Below are positions 35,824 through 44,043 of a stretch of DNA of 64,000 nucleotides, piece by piece. The position numbers and the translations under genes were made by a program. The stretch's first letter is position 1. Every line of letters begins with the position of its first letter. Source of the stretch: Paenibacillus sp. UNC451MF (lineage in GTDB: Bacteria; Bacillota; Bacilli; Paenibacillales; NBRC-103111); contig NZ_JMLS01000024.1 of assembly GCF_000686845.1 (NCBI RefSeq), positions 62,001 through 126,000 on the forward strand, written 5' to 3'. The notes under the pieces are model-generated. The model made no database searches, was not told the DNA's origin, and saw nothing but the letters and a program-made list of their open reading frames with translations.

Positions 35824-37749
35824 CTACTGGTGCTTGCTATGAATCTCAGCCGTAACTATTTCTACAAACTGCGCAATACCCATTGCGCCCAGATCTCCCT
35901 CTCCGCGACGGCGGACAGCTGCTTGACCGGCATTCTTTTCACTCTCGCCCAATACCAGCATATAAGGTACTTTTTCCAGCTGCGCTTCCCGTATTTTATA
36001 ACCAAGCTTCTCGCTGCGGATGTCGACTTCCACACGAATGCCTGCATCCTCCAGCTGCTTCTTCACGTGAAGGGCGTAGTCAATGTAGTTGTCTGACACC
36101 GGCAATAGCTTTGCTTGAACCGGAGCGAGCCATACTGGGAAAGCTCCGCTGAAGTGCTCTGTCAAAATACCGATGAAGCGATCGATCGAACCGTAAATCG
36201 CACGGTGAATGACCACCGGCCTATGCTTCTGATTGTCTTCTCCGATGTAATTCAAATCGAATTTCTCCGGCATTTGAAAGTCTAGCTGAATCGTGCCACA
36301 CTGCCAGCTCCGACCAAGCGCATCAAGAATGTGGAAGTCGATTTTGGGTCCGTAAAATGCCCCGTCTCCTTCGTTCAACCGGTATTCGATGCCGCGGTGC
36401 TCGAGTACATTTTGCAAGGACATTTCCGCCTGCTGCCAAAGCTCTTCCGAACCCATCGAATCCTCCGGACGAGTAGACAGCTCGATCTTGTATTCAAAGC
36501 CGAATACTTGGTACATCTGATCGATCAGCGCAATAACGCGGCCGATCTCCTCTTCGATCTGGTCCGGTCGCACGAAGATGTGCGCATCATCCTGGCAAAA
36601 TGTCCGTACCCGCATCATCCCGTTCAAAGCGCCTGAGAACTCATGACGATGCACCTGCCCGAATTCGGAAATTCGGATCGGCAGCTCCCGATAGGAGTGT
36701 AGGCTGTTTTTGAAAATCAGCATATGTCCGGGGCAATTCATCGGCTTCAGCGCAAACTTCGTATCATCCACTTCCGTAAAGTACATGTTCTCGTGGTAAT
36801 GATCCCAGTGACCGGACTGCTCCCACATCCTCTGGTTCATCATGAACGGTGTGCGGACTTCATCATAGTCCTGCTTCAGCTGAAGCTCTCTGGAATAATT
36901 CTCAAGCTGTGTGCGGATTGCCATCCCTTTGGGCAGATAGAACGGCATTCCCGGCGCTTCCTCGGAAAACATGAACAGTCCGAGCTCTTTGCCAAGCTTT
37001 CGGTGATCCCGCTTCTTGGCTTCCTCCAGCAGGTGGAGATGATTCTCCAGATCCGCTTTTTTAGGAAAAGCTGTCCCATAAATACGCTGCAGCATCTTGT
37101 TTTTGGAATCTCCGCGCCAATAGGCTCCTGCCACATTTTGAAGCTTGAACGCTTTGATCCGCCCTGTGGAAGGCAAATGAGGTCCGCGGCACAAATCGAA
37201 AAATTCGCCTTGGTCATAGATCGAGATGACTGCATTCTCAGGCAGATCACGGATAAGCTCCAACTTAAGCGGATCATTGAGCTTCTCGAACGTTTGAATC
37301 GCTTCCTGACGGCTTACTTCCCTGCGGACAATCGGCAAATTCTCCTGTGCGATCTTCTCCATTTCTTTCTCAATCGCGGCAAGATCGTCAGTAGACAGCG
37401 GCTTCTCGATATCAATATCGTAGTAAAAGCCATCTGCAATAACCGGCCCGATGCCAAGCTTCACCGTCTGCTGTCCGTAGATGCGTTTGATCGCTTGTGC
37501 CATCAAATGCGCTGTGCTGTGGCGATATACCTCCAACCCTTCTTGACTGTCGAGCGTCACGATTTCTACCAGACCGTCCTCCTGGAGCGGCCGGTTCAAA
37601 TCGACAAGCTTGCCGTTCAGCTTGCCCGCTACGGCATTTTTCCTCAAGCCCGGGCTAATGGACTCAGCCACTTGCTCCATCGTGGTCCCCCGTTCAACCT
37701 CCTTGACTGCTCCATTCGGCAAAGTGACTTTAATCTCATTAATACCCAT
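35824..37749 (-). CDS. thrS: Threonyl-tRNA synthetase
   Basis: A 641-residue class II aminoacyl-tRNA synthetase that charges tRNA-Thr. The order of domains is normal: TGS (residues 1-62), editing domain with HSTAHLMAQAIKRIYG and the later cysteine/His sites, catalytic core with motif 2 (HRHEFSGALNGMMRVRTFCQDD) and motif 3 (IHRAIYGSIDRFIGIL), and the anticodon-binding domain at the C-terminus (VRRRGEGDLGAMGIAQFVE). Zinc-ligand Cys lies in MNCPGHMLIF. The ATG at 37749 follows GGAGGCGTCACC. A T-box leader and a consensus promoter are directly upstream. Confidence 0.98.
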   Translation of the reverse strand: MGINEIKVTLPNGAVKEVERGTTMEQVAESISPGLRKNAVAGKLNGKLVDLNRPLQEDGLVEIVTLDSQEGLEVYRHSTAHLMAQAIKRIYGQQTVKLGIGPVIADGFYYDIDIEKPLSTDDLAAIEKEMEKIAQENLPIVRREVSRQEAIQTFEKLNDPLKLELIRDLPENAVISIYDQGEFFDLCRGPHLPSTGRIKAFKLQNVAGAYWRGDSKNKMLQRIYGTAFPKKADLENHLHLLEEAKKRDHRKLGKELGLFMFSEEAPGMPFYLPKGMAIRTQLENYSRELQLKQDYDEVRTPFMMNQRMWEQSGHWDHYHENMYFTEVDDTKFALKPMNCPGHMLIFKNSLHSYRELPIRISEFGQVHRHEFSGALNGMMRVRTFCQDDAHIFVRPDQIEEEIGRVIALIDQMYQVFGFEYKIELSTRPEDSMGSEELWQQAEMSLQNVLEHRGIEYRLNEGDGAFYGPKIDFHILDALGRSWQCGTIQLDFQMPEKFDLNYIGEDNQKHRPVVIHRAIYGSIDRFIGILTEHFSGAFPVWLAPVQAKLLPVSDNYIDYALHVKKQLEDAGIRVEVDIRSEKLGYKIREAQLEKVPYMLVLGESEKNAGQAAVRRRGEGDLGAMGIAQFVEIVTAEIHSKHQ

Positions 37750-37791
37750 GGTGACGCCTCCATTCGTTTTGGTTTTGATTTATATGAACGC

Positions 37792-38100
37792 AAAAAAACG
37801 CTACTCTCCCAAGGGACGAGTGCGTTCAGCTCGTGGTTCCACCCTGATTCGAACCTACACCAGTAAGCTAAGCAGCGGGCAAGCTGGCTCAACATACAAT
37901 GCAAGTTCCTCAAGCATCCGGTAACGCGGATGAGACGGTGCTATCTACTGTCGCAACTTTAACAGTTGCAGGTTCGACATCACGGCTGCAAAGGGGTAAT
38001 TTACGCTTCCGGCCTCTGAAGGAGCTCTCACCTAACCTCCTCTCTCTGACAGTCCTTGAAGGAAATCATGTCTTTGGTCATTGCCTGAATATGTTATTGG
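37792..38100 (-). promoter_or_regulatory. T-box leader of thrS
   Basis: The minus-strand leader contains the T-box sequence AGGGTGGAACCACGAGCT at 37828-37845, which pairs with the 3' end of uncharged tRNA. A terminator follows at 37792-37826 (AACGC/GCGTT outer stem plus T7). The upstream 250 bases hold several stems, as expected for stem I and the following helices. Uncharged tRNA-Thr should favour the antiterminator and allow thrS transcription. ACC triplets occur at two candidate specifier positions (complement of 37971-37973 and 37995-37997); I could not decide between them. Confidence 0.92.
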
Positions 38101-38106
38101 TTCATC

Positions 38107-38135
38107 ATTATAATCATCGTCTCACGAAAGGTCAA
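38107..38135 (-). promoter_or_regulatory. Housekeeping promoter of thrS
   Basis: On the minus strand TTGACC, 17 bases, then TATAAT. This is a near-perfect sigma-A promoter placed just before the T-box leader. Confidence 0.85.
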
Positions 38136-38250
38136 GGGGCCTTTAGAAAAATGTGTCCACGCGGAATCATAGAAACGCGAGTGTCATTGGCTTTGGAAAG
38201 CCTGTACACTTTAACCCCATGCTGTCCCGCGGCTTAGAACACACAAATAA

Positions 38251-39261
38251 TTAATTCCCTGGAAGCACCGCTGTAGAGCCGCGAACGACCAGCTCAGGCA
38301 TTAGGACAACCCGCTGCTTCATGGATTTTTCACCTTTAATCTCCTGCACGAGCAGATCCATCGCTTGACGCCCGATTTCCTGAATCGGCTGCGCAACCGT
38401 TGTCAGAGGAGGATCGATAATCGTTGCCAGAATCGTGTTGTCGAAGCCAACGACAGACAACTGCTGCGGAAGCTGCAGACCTCGCTCGCGTGCAGCTTGA
38501 ATGGCCCCGATGGCAAGCAAATCATTGCATGCGAACACAGCGGTTGGCGGTTCCTCCAAATCGAGCAGTCGGCTCATCGCTTCCTTCCCTCCGCTAACGG
38601 TAAAATCTCCGGAGGTCACAAGGCGCTCATCCACCTCAATCCCTGCTGCAGTCATCGCCTGCTTGCAGCCGCGAATCCTCTCCCGGTTACTCATTGTATG
38701 TACATCCTCCGCCAGAATGGCGATTCTCCGATGTCCCTGCTCGACCAAGTGGCTTCCCGCCTGATAGCCACCAAGAAAATCGTCCACCATAACCGTATCC
38801 ACGGCTAATGTCGGCATTTCCCCGGTAATAAGTGCTATGGGCACATTTTGCTGAATCAGCTTTTTTAGAAACATATCTTTTTCCGTTCGAGTGGCGACGA
38901 TAACGCCATCTACCCTTTTTTGCGTTAACAGCGAGAAATATTTGATTTCACGGTCAGGATCATTATCTGTGCTGCAAATAAACACATTGAAGCCGTATTC
39001 GTGCCCCCGATCCTCTACTGCGCGTGCGATTTCAGCGAAAAACGGGTTCGCCAAATCCGGTAAAGTCAGCCCTACGGTAAAGGTGCTTTTACCTGTCAAA
39101 GCAGAAGCGACCATGCTCGGCTGGTATTTTAGCGCTTCCATAATGCTCGTTACATGCTTTCTCGTTTTGTCACTGATGCGGCCCGTACCGTTTATCACCT
39201 TGGATACTGTGGCGATAGATACCCCGGCGGCCTCGGCCACATCATAAATAGTCGGTTTCAT
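38251..39261 (-). CDS. LacI-family transcriptional regulator
   Basis: A 336-residue repressor. Residues 3-50 form the LacI helix-turn-helix and hinge (TIYDVAEAAGVSIATVSKVI, then ALTGKSTFTVGL). The rest is a periplasmic-binding-protein-like sensor domain (LPDLANPFFAEIARAVE, VDGVIVATRTE, PTAVFACNDLLAIGAIQA, SVVGFDNTILATIIDPPLTTV), which would bind a sugar. GAGAGGAGCAGGGG precedes the ATG. About 80 bases upstream, at 39339-39352, lies a sequence related to the TTAAGCGCTT sites at the iol operon, so it is a candidate iol repressor; this is inference, and thrS and cls lie between them. Confidence 0.92.
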   Translation of the reverse strand: MKPTIYDVAEAAGVSIATVSKVINGTGRISDKTRKHVTSIMEALKYQPSMVASALTGKSTFTVGLTLPDLANPFFAEIARAVEDRGHEYGFNVFICSTDNDPDREIKYFSLLTQKRVDGVIVATRTEKDMFLKKLIQQNVPIALITGEMPTLAVDTVMVDDFLGGYQAGSHLVEQGHRRIAILAEDVHTMSNRERIRGCKQAMTAAGIEVDERLVTSGDFTVSGGKEAMSRLLDLEEPPTAVFACNDLLAIGAIQAARERGLQLPQQLSVVGFDNTILATIIDPPLTTVAQPIQEIGRQAMDLLVQEIKGEKSMKQRVVLMPELVVRGSTAVLPGN

Positions 39262-39338
39262 CCCCTGCTCCTCTCTAACTTTGTCTGCGTTTTATTGTTT
39301 ATCATACGATATCGACCTATGACATGTAAACTCGAAGG

Positions 39339-39352
39339 AATAGCGCTTACCC
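39339..39352. promoter_or_regulatory. Possible operator in front of the LacI-family gene
   Basis: AATAGCGCTTACCC shares the AGCGCTT core and the trailing CC with the sites at 33491, 33413, 30563 and 57158. It could mediate autoregulation. Confidence 0.35.
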
Positions 39353-39363
39353 TTTTTAAATAC

Positions 39364-39396
39364 AGAAGCCATCCTGGCATGTTCAGGATGGCTTCT
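39364..39396 (-). terminator. Terminator after the glycine-rich gene cluster
   Basis: AGAAGCCATCCTG (39364-39376) pairs with CAGGATGGCTTCT (39384-39396). The T-run on the minus strand is poor (GTATTTAAAAA), so efficiency is uncertain. Confidence 0.6.
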
Positions 39397-39411
39397 TCTG
39401 TATATCAATTA

Positions 39412-39711
39412 TTATTGCTTGCCCAAGGATTGAACGGCCGTTAAGAATGCTTCCCGGTACTTCTTCTCATCTTCCATTGCCTCTTGAAGTATGGGTAGAA
39501 GCAGATTCATTTCTGCCCTTAAGCCATCATTACTGTTCGCCAAGTTCAGCAAGTACGTATACATGAGCAACAAACTAGAGTAGTTATTGGAATAAGATAA
39601 AGTTATCGCTTGTCCTCCAGCCCCGCCGGTCCCGCCGATTGCGCTCGCATTCGCTTGCGGTAAAGATGAATCGGCCGTTGTTGCTGTGTTGTTATTCATA
39701 TCGTCAGTCAT
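39412..39711 (-). CDS. Small protein with glycine-rich patch and helical tail, unknown
   Basis: A 99-residue protein. Residues 1-23 are Asn/Thr/Asp-rich (MTDDMNNNTATTADSS), then IGGTGGAGGQ, a short hydrophobic stretch (SSLLLMYTYLLNLAN), and a charged amphipathic C-terminal half (ILQEAMEDEKKYREAFLTAV). No signal peptide. The ribosome binding site is weak (AAGGAAAGCGAG at a long distance), so the start could be shifted, or translation coupled to the gene before it 27 bases upstream. It shares the GGxGG motif with the preceding gene. Unrecognised; a structural or surface role together with its two neighbours is a guess. Confidence 0.6.
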   Translation of the reverse strand: MTDDMNNNTATTADSSLPQANASAIGGTGGAGGQAITLSYSNNYSSLLLMYTYLLNLANSNDGLRAEMNLLLPILQEAMEDEKKYREAFLTAVQSLGKQ

Positions 39712-39738
39712 TGATTTCAGCTCGCTTTCCTTATGAGT

Positions 39739-40137
39739 TTAGTCATCATCATCGTCATTATCTATTTTGACTTTAGCTTCTACATCTCCGCCTTCGCCGC
39801 CAGTGCCTCCAACTCCGCCGTCTCCAGCGACGGTACTGTTCGATTGAGTAATACCCGCCGATATCTCGGCAGAGGCACTTCCGCCATTACCCCCATCGCC
39901 AGCAACTGCAACAGCAAGAACACCACTTATTGCACTCGCACTGCCGCCGGCACCGCCACTACCGCCGGTTGCACTGGCTGTGGAATCCGCAATGCTTACG
40001 CTAGCACTATTTGACGAGGTGGTAAAAGCATTGCTGCCGCCGTCACCGCCGGTACCGCCATTGCCTCCGTTTCCTCCAGGACCGTTAGCTGTGTTGTCAA
40101 TGTCGATCTTTTTTTCTTTTTCCTTGGAATGTCCCAT
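39739..40137 (-). CDS. Gly-Gly-X repeat protein with acidic tail, unknown
   Basis: A 132-residue protein built from low-complexity blocks. A lysine-rich start (MGHSKEKEKKIDID) is followed by GPGGNGGNGGTGGDGG, a Ser/Ala-rich stretch, TGGSGGAGG, a hydrophobic alternating stretch (ISGVLAVAVAGDGGNGG), a second Ser/Thr stretch and GDGGVGGTGGEGG, ending in EAKVKIDNDDDDD. GGX triplets favour polyglycine-II helices, and the alternating stretches could form beta sheet, so a self-assembling structural protein is plausible. AGGAGGTGCTCATA before the ATG at 40137 sets the start. No signal peptide or anchor. Middle gene of three on one transcript. Confidence 0.7.
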   Translation of the reverse strand: MGHSKEKEKKIDIDNTANGPGGNGGNGGTGGDGGSNAFTTSSNSASVSIADSTASATGGSGGAGGSASAISGVLAVAVAGDGGNGGSASAEISAGITQSNSTVAGDGGVGGTGGEGGDVEAKVKIDNDDDDD

Positions 40138-40154
40138 TATGAGCACCTCCTGGG

Positions 40155-40448
40155 CTAACTGTTTTGAGTATCATCCGTTTTTTTAAGCTTATCGGTTAAT
40201 TCTAATTTATTGATATTTACAATTGTTTTTCCATTTAGTGTAATTTGTAGCTTTTCATTATTATTAGTGACATCGATGGAATTGCCACCAGGTACTGTTT
40301 TCAATTGGTCGAGCAATACACCGAGTGAGGTTTCATCTAATCCTGTAAAGGAGACTGCATTTTGACCGTCATTACCTACAGTAGCATTAGTTCCGTTCTT
40401 ACCTGGCTGCCCATCAGCCCCATTTTTTGCTTTTGTTGATTTTCCCAT
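40155..40448 (-). CDS. Small protein with short collagen-like start, unknown
   Basis: A 97-residue protein beginning MGKSTKAKNGADGQPGKNG. The first 35 residues have four or five loose Gly-X-Y triplets (GADGQPGKNGTNATVGNDGQN), too few for a stable collagen helix. The remainder looks like a small alpha/beta domain (DETSLGVLLDQLKTVPGGN, LQITLNGKTIVNINKLEL) with a charged tail. The MGKS-K-K start resembles the MGHSKEKEK start of the next gene, which suggests a shared sorting or assembly signal. ACAGGAGGTGG before the ATG at 40448 sets the start. First of the three genes. Confidence 0.7.
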   Translation of the reverse strand: MGKSTKAKNGADGQPGKNGTNATVGNDGQNAVSFTGLDETSLGVLLDQLKTVPGGNSIDVTNNNEKLQITLNGKTIVNINKLELTDKLKKTDDTQNS

Positions 40449-40481
40449 TCTGATTACCACCTCCTGTTTGTACATTTTATT

Positions 40482-40525
40482 CGTACTGTACTATATGGTT
40501 ATAGTTTTCTATCATGTAATCTAGT
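40482..40525 (-). promoter_or_regulatory. Candidate promoter of the glycine-rich cluster
   Basis: On the minus strand TTACAT, 18 bases, TATAGT could serve sigma-A. The same stretch contains CATATAGTA at 40489-40497, which fits the CATANNNTA -10 element of the mother-cell sigma factors E/K. A start about 34 bases before the ATG would suit both. The sequence cannot decide between them. Confidence 0.35.
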
Positions 40526-40644
40526 GGAATGTGCGAATACACGGGAGATTGGAAGAAAAGTGAGGATAAGTGGGGAACCAACATGACCTCAGGTGAAATA
40601 TAAGTCCACCTATATTGCACTAACTAAAATTTTAAGTTGAATGC

Positions 40645-40679
40645 TAAAAAAGAGCAGGCGCCTCGCCTGCTCTTTTTTT
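40645..40679. terminator. Intrinsic terminator after the hybrid sensor gene
   Basis: AGAGCAGGCG pairs with CGCCTGCTCT at 40651-40672, with A-runs and T-runs on both sides. It ends the kinase gene before the glycine-rich cluster, which is therefore a separate unit. Confidence 0.9.
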
Positions 40680-40682
40680 GAA

Positions 40683-43600
40683 CTAACCTACGTCAATATT
40701 CTGTTGATTTTGGTTGTCCGGAATGACAAATGATACTGTTGTTCCTTCGTTAGGCTTACTGATAATAGACAAGCCTTGACCGTACAATTGTATTAATCGT
40801 CGATTCGTATTGGAAAGTCCTATGCCGCCTGTTCCCTTTATGATTGGACTCAACAGCTGAATAACCTGTTCTTGTTCCATCCCCTTGCCATTATCTTTCA
40901 CTTCAATAAGCGTGAAGCTATCCTGTCGAGTAATCCGAAGATGAACCGTACCGCCTTTACTCTGACTCAAGAGGCCATGCTTGAGGGCATTTTCAATTAG
41001 TGGTTGTATTGAAAGCGGAGGGAGAAGTAAGTTTGTCTCGGGTTCAACATCCCATACGATAGACAGTCTTTCCCCAAAGCGCTCTTTCTCAACATATAAA
41101 TAGGCTTTAACGAGCTCCAACTCATGGGAAAGCTTGACCAATTCCCCCGTATTGAGGAAATTAAAGCTGATCCGTAAATAGGACGTAAAGGCTTCGCCCA
41201 GCTGACGCATCTTTTCCGTATCGATATCACTTAACGACATGATTGAATTGAGTGTGTTAAAAAGGAAATGAGGATGAATTTGTGCCTGCAAATAGGCAGC
41301 CTCCATGCGCAAACGTTCGTTTATAGATTGCTTGAGCGTGATCAAAGCCCTAATTCGGTATTTTAGTTCCAGAGCGTCTACAGGCTTGGTAATGTAATCG
41401 TTGGCTCCCGACAAGAATCCGGTGTAGATATCAGCAGGCTGACTGCGCGCAGTCAGCAGTAAAACCGGAAGTTCCGATACGGAGTAATGCTCCCTTACTC
41501 TCTGCGTCAACTCGTAGCCGGACATCTGCGGCATCATGACATCGGCAATCAGCAGATCCCATTGTTGTGTACCGAGCAAATCCATCACCTCTCGAGCTGA
41601 ATTAGCTGTTGTGATGTTATATGGCTCCGTCGAAAGGATTCCAACAAGCACGTTCAGGTTAACGGGGTCGTCATCAACTGCAAGAATATTCATCCTCACC
41701 TCATCCAAAAGCGGCGGGATCAGTACGGAGACTGCCAATTCATCGATTGCGGTGTCTGGAAACAATAATTCAGCGGGCCTATCCTCAGTTCCGTCCGTTA
41801 CTATGTGTGAATGAAGAGGATGTTGTAACAATGGGATACTCGACCTGCTCGCTAACGGCAGATCAAAACTGAATACAGAGCCCTTACCCAGTTCAGAGCG
41901 AACTGTCAATGTACCACCGTGCAATTCGACTAACTGCTTGCTAATGCTTAAACCAAGTCCAATTCCTCGTCCATCACTAATTCCATAAGATCCTTGTTCG
42001 TAAGGAAGAAATACTCTCGCCTGAGTCTCCTCATTCATGCCGACCCCAGTGTCGGAAACATGGATAACGGCATGTCTTCCCAGAATTTCGGCGGAGACAG
42101 AGATCGTCCCTTCTTCTGTGTATTTGAGCGCGTTATGAACCAGGTTATACAAAATTTGCACGAGTCTTTTCTCATCGGCCATAACCAGTGGCATCGATTC
42201 TGCGATATCCATATGCAATTGAATAGGCTTGCCTTCTATCATAAATTTTAACATAGTGATTACACCGGGAACGATCGATTGAATCTGCAAGGGCTCTTGC
42301 TGCAGCACAATGCGGTGTTCTTGGAGCCGTGCGACATCGAGAAGATCACCGAGCATATGAGACATCCGGCGGCTTATGGTTATAAGCAGTTCCATATCCT
42401 TAAGACTTCTCTCACCCATCTTCTCTTTCTCTTTGGTTACAACGGTCTGAGCGATATTCATAATCCCATGCAAGGGTGTTCTTAGTTCGTGCGATGTATT
42501 GGCAAGAAATTGGTCTTTGAGCTTGTCGGCTTTTTTTAACTGTTCGTACAGCGCTGCTTTTTCTCTGGAATTATGGAAGTACTTCTTAAACCAGTAGGCA
42601 GAAAAGCCAATAATAGCTGCAATGATATCTATTGGATAGTAAACGACAGTATAAGAGCTCCATAAGCTCCAGACAAAACTAGACATAATGCCTGCTGCGG
42701 ATAACAGCAAGAAGACGCCGTCCTTGTCGGGTTGCTTCCTGAAGACCATTGTTCCGGTTATATAAATAAACCAGACAAAGGGTACTAAATAGAAAAAAGA
42801 AAATATCCCTAGTGCAGATGTTCCATTCACCCATGGAGCACTAGCAGCCAGCAGAAATGCTGAATAAGAAATGAGCGCCGCGGTGAATGCTCTCAACCCT
42901 ATGCTTTTCGGACGAGTCGAAGAGAAGCTTCTGAAAAGAAGTAGAATAAAAAAGGAATGCCATATCAGGGCAATCAGTCTGATCTTCAGACCCCATGTAT
43001 AGTTGATCGGCAACCATAGCAAGAGCAGGTTATCATGGCCGGCCCCAATCGAAACTCCAACAGTCAATGTTAAGGCACAGACAATGAGCAAAATCCGTAC
43101 ATGAGGATTAAACCAGTAGAGGATACAAGCATATAAACAGTGAAGCATAAGAACAACAAATATAACCAGTTGAAACCCGATGGAATACCACCGCAAGTAG
43201 TCGATTGCTGCCTGAGTACCAAAGCGAATGGAATGCAGGATACCGCCGTTGTAAGGGTCGTCGAAGTTGGCTACTCGAATAAGCAATTCGATCTCTGTTG
43301 CACCCACCATAGTGTAGGAGCCAGTATAAGAGATATTCTTGGGCGTGTACTCCTTAGCATTTGTGGCAGGTTTTCCGAAATCGTTCTCAACTTGCCCATT
43401 TATTTCCACACCGGATGAAGCTTGTATTCCTCGAAACCAAAATGCAACAGGCTGCTTCAATGGATCGACTAGAATGCGTAGACGATACGTTCCGTACCCA
43501 TAAGCGGAGTCCGATCCATTAGACAGCACGCTGCTCCAGTCTCCCGGAACCTGAATATTGCGGAATTGGTCCTCAGCTGACTGTACATCCTGATGAGAAA

Positions 43601-43820
43601 CTAACTTTGCAGGATAAAACTGCCACTGACCATCCAAAGAGACCATAGAAGAATAATCCAGATCCCGACCGCGCAGGTCAAGTACACCATTAACAATAGG
43701 AGGGTGCTTTTCAATATGAAAAATCTCGAGCCAAGCCCAGCGCAGACCCTGGAGAACGCCAAGAAATAATATTATTATGACTATATATTTAAGGGCACTT
43801 TTATTTTTTATTCGCATCAT
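40683..43820 (-). CDS. Hybrid sensor: 7TM-DISM, HisKA/HATPase, receiver, second LytS-type kinase
   Basis: A 1045-residue signalling protein. After an N-terminal helix (IVIIILFLGVLQGLRWAWL) comes an extracellular 7TMR-DISM-type beta domain (about 40-200, with LDGQWQFYP and GTYRLRI), then seven membrane helices (about 210-415). The first kinase has ANTSHELRTPLHG (phospho-His about 445) and HATPase boxes GVGMNEET and GRGIGLGLSISKQ. A receiver follows at about 708-825 (AVDDDPVN, Asp of LLIADVMMP, TKP). The last 200 residues are a second kinase of the LytS/YesM class (QIHPHFLFNTLNS, PLIENALKHGL, DNGKGM, GGIGLSN). No DNA-binding domain is attached, so a partner regulator must exist elsewhere. The start has a weak ribosome binding site. 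Confidence 0.9.
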   Translation of the reverse strand: MMRIKNKSALKYIVIIILFLGVLQGLRWAWLEIFHIEKHPPIVNGVLDLRGRDLDYSSMVSLDGQWQFYPAKLVSHQDVQSAEDQFRNIQVPGDWSSVLSNGSDSAYGYGTYRLRILVDPLKQPVAFWFRGIQASSGVEINGQVENDFGKPATNAKEYTPKNISYTGSYTMVGATEIELLIRVANFDDPYNGGILHSIRFGTQAAIDYLRWYSIGFQLVIFVVLMLHCLYACILYWFNPHVRILLIVCALTLTVGVSIGAGHDNLLLLWLPINYTWGLKIRLIALIWHSFFILLLFRSFSSTRPKSIGLRAFTAALISYSAFLLAASAPWVNGTSALGIFSFFYLVPFVWFIYITGTMVFRKQPDKDGVFLLLSAAGIMSSFVWSLWSSYTVVYYPIDIIAAIIGFSAYWFKKYFHNSREKAALYEQLKKADKLKDQFLANTSHELRTPLHGIMNIAQTVVTKEKEKMGERSLKDMELLITISRRMSHMLGDLLDVARLQEHRIVLQQEPLQIQSIVPGVITMLKFMIEGKPIQLHMDIAESMPLVMADEKRLVQILYNLVHNALKYTEEGTISVSAEILGRHAVIHVSDTGVGMNEETQARVFLPYEQGSYGISDGRGIGLGLSISKQLVELHGGTLTVRSELGKGSVFSFDLPLASRSSIPLLQHPLHSHIVTDGTEDRPAELLFPDTAIDELAVSVLIPPLLDEVRMNILAVDDDPVNLNVLVGILSTEPYNITTANSAREVMDLLGTQQWDLLIADVMMPQMSGYELTQRVREHYSVSELPVLLLTARSQPADIYTGFLSGANDYITKPVDALELKYRIRALITLKQSINERLRMEAAYLQAQIHPHFLFNTLNSIMSLSDIDTEKMRQLGEAFTSYLRISFNFLNTGELVKLSHELELVKAYLYVEKERFGERLSIVWDVEPETNLLLPPLSIQPLIENALKHGLLSQSKGGTVHLRITRQDSFTLIEVKDNGKGMEQEQVIQLLSPIIKGTGGIGLSNTNRRLIQLYGQGLSIISKPNEGTTVSFVIPDNQNQQNIDVG

Positions 43821-44043
43821 ACCAGATGAGATTCGACATTAACTGCATTTATTCCTTTATTAATGGATCCCCATGTTTATATTCTCAATGTGCATGCAAG
43901 GCTACTTTTCTGTTTGGAGGCAGGATAGTTTAATTATAGCTATCCATTACTACGAATTGAAAAACCTTACTATGATATGATTTAGTGGAAATATTACTTC
44001 TTCCTATCTGAAGCAATATCCACATAAGGGAGGCTATGATCAA

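Noticed and set aside
36724-37866. Long plus-strand open frame (380 codons) opposite thrS
   Set aside because: It lies fully antisense to thrS and its T-box leader, has no ribosome binding site, and its translation is rich in Leu, Arg, His and Cys without any domain pattern.
39739-40186. Reading the GGX-rich stretch as noncoding or CRISPR-like repeats
   Set aside because: The repeats are irregular, keep one reading frame, start behind AGGAGGTG and end in a stop. No equal-length direct repeats with spacers are present.
40489-40497. Firm assignment of the glycine-rich cluster to sporulation through a sigma-K/E promoter
   Set aside because: The CATATAGTA element fits, but the upstream -35 element is weak and an equally good sigma-A reading (TTACAT-N18-TATAGT) covers the same bases.
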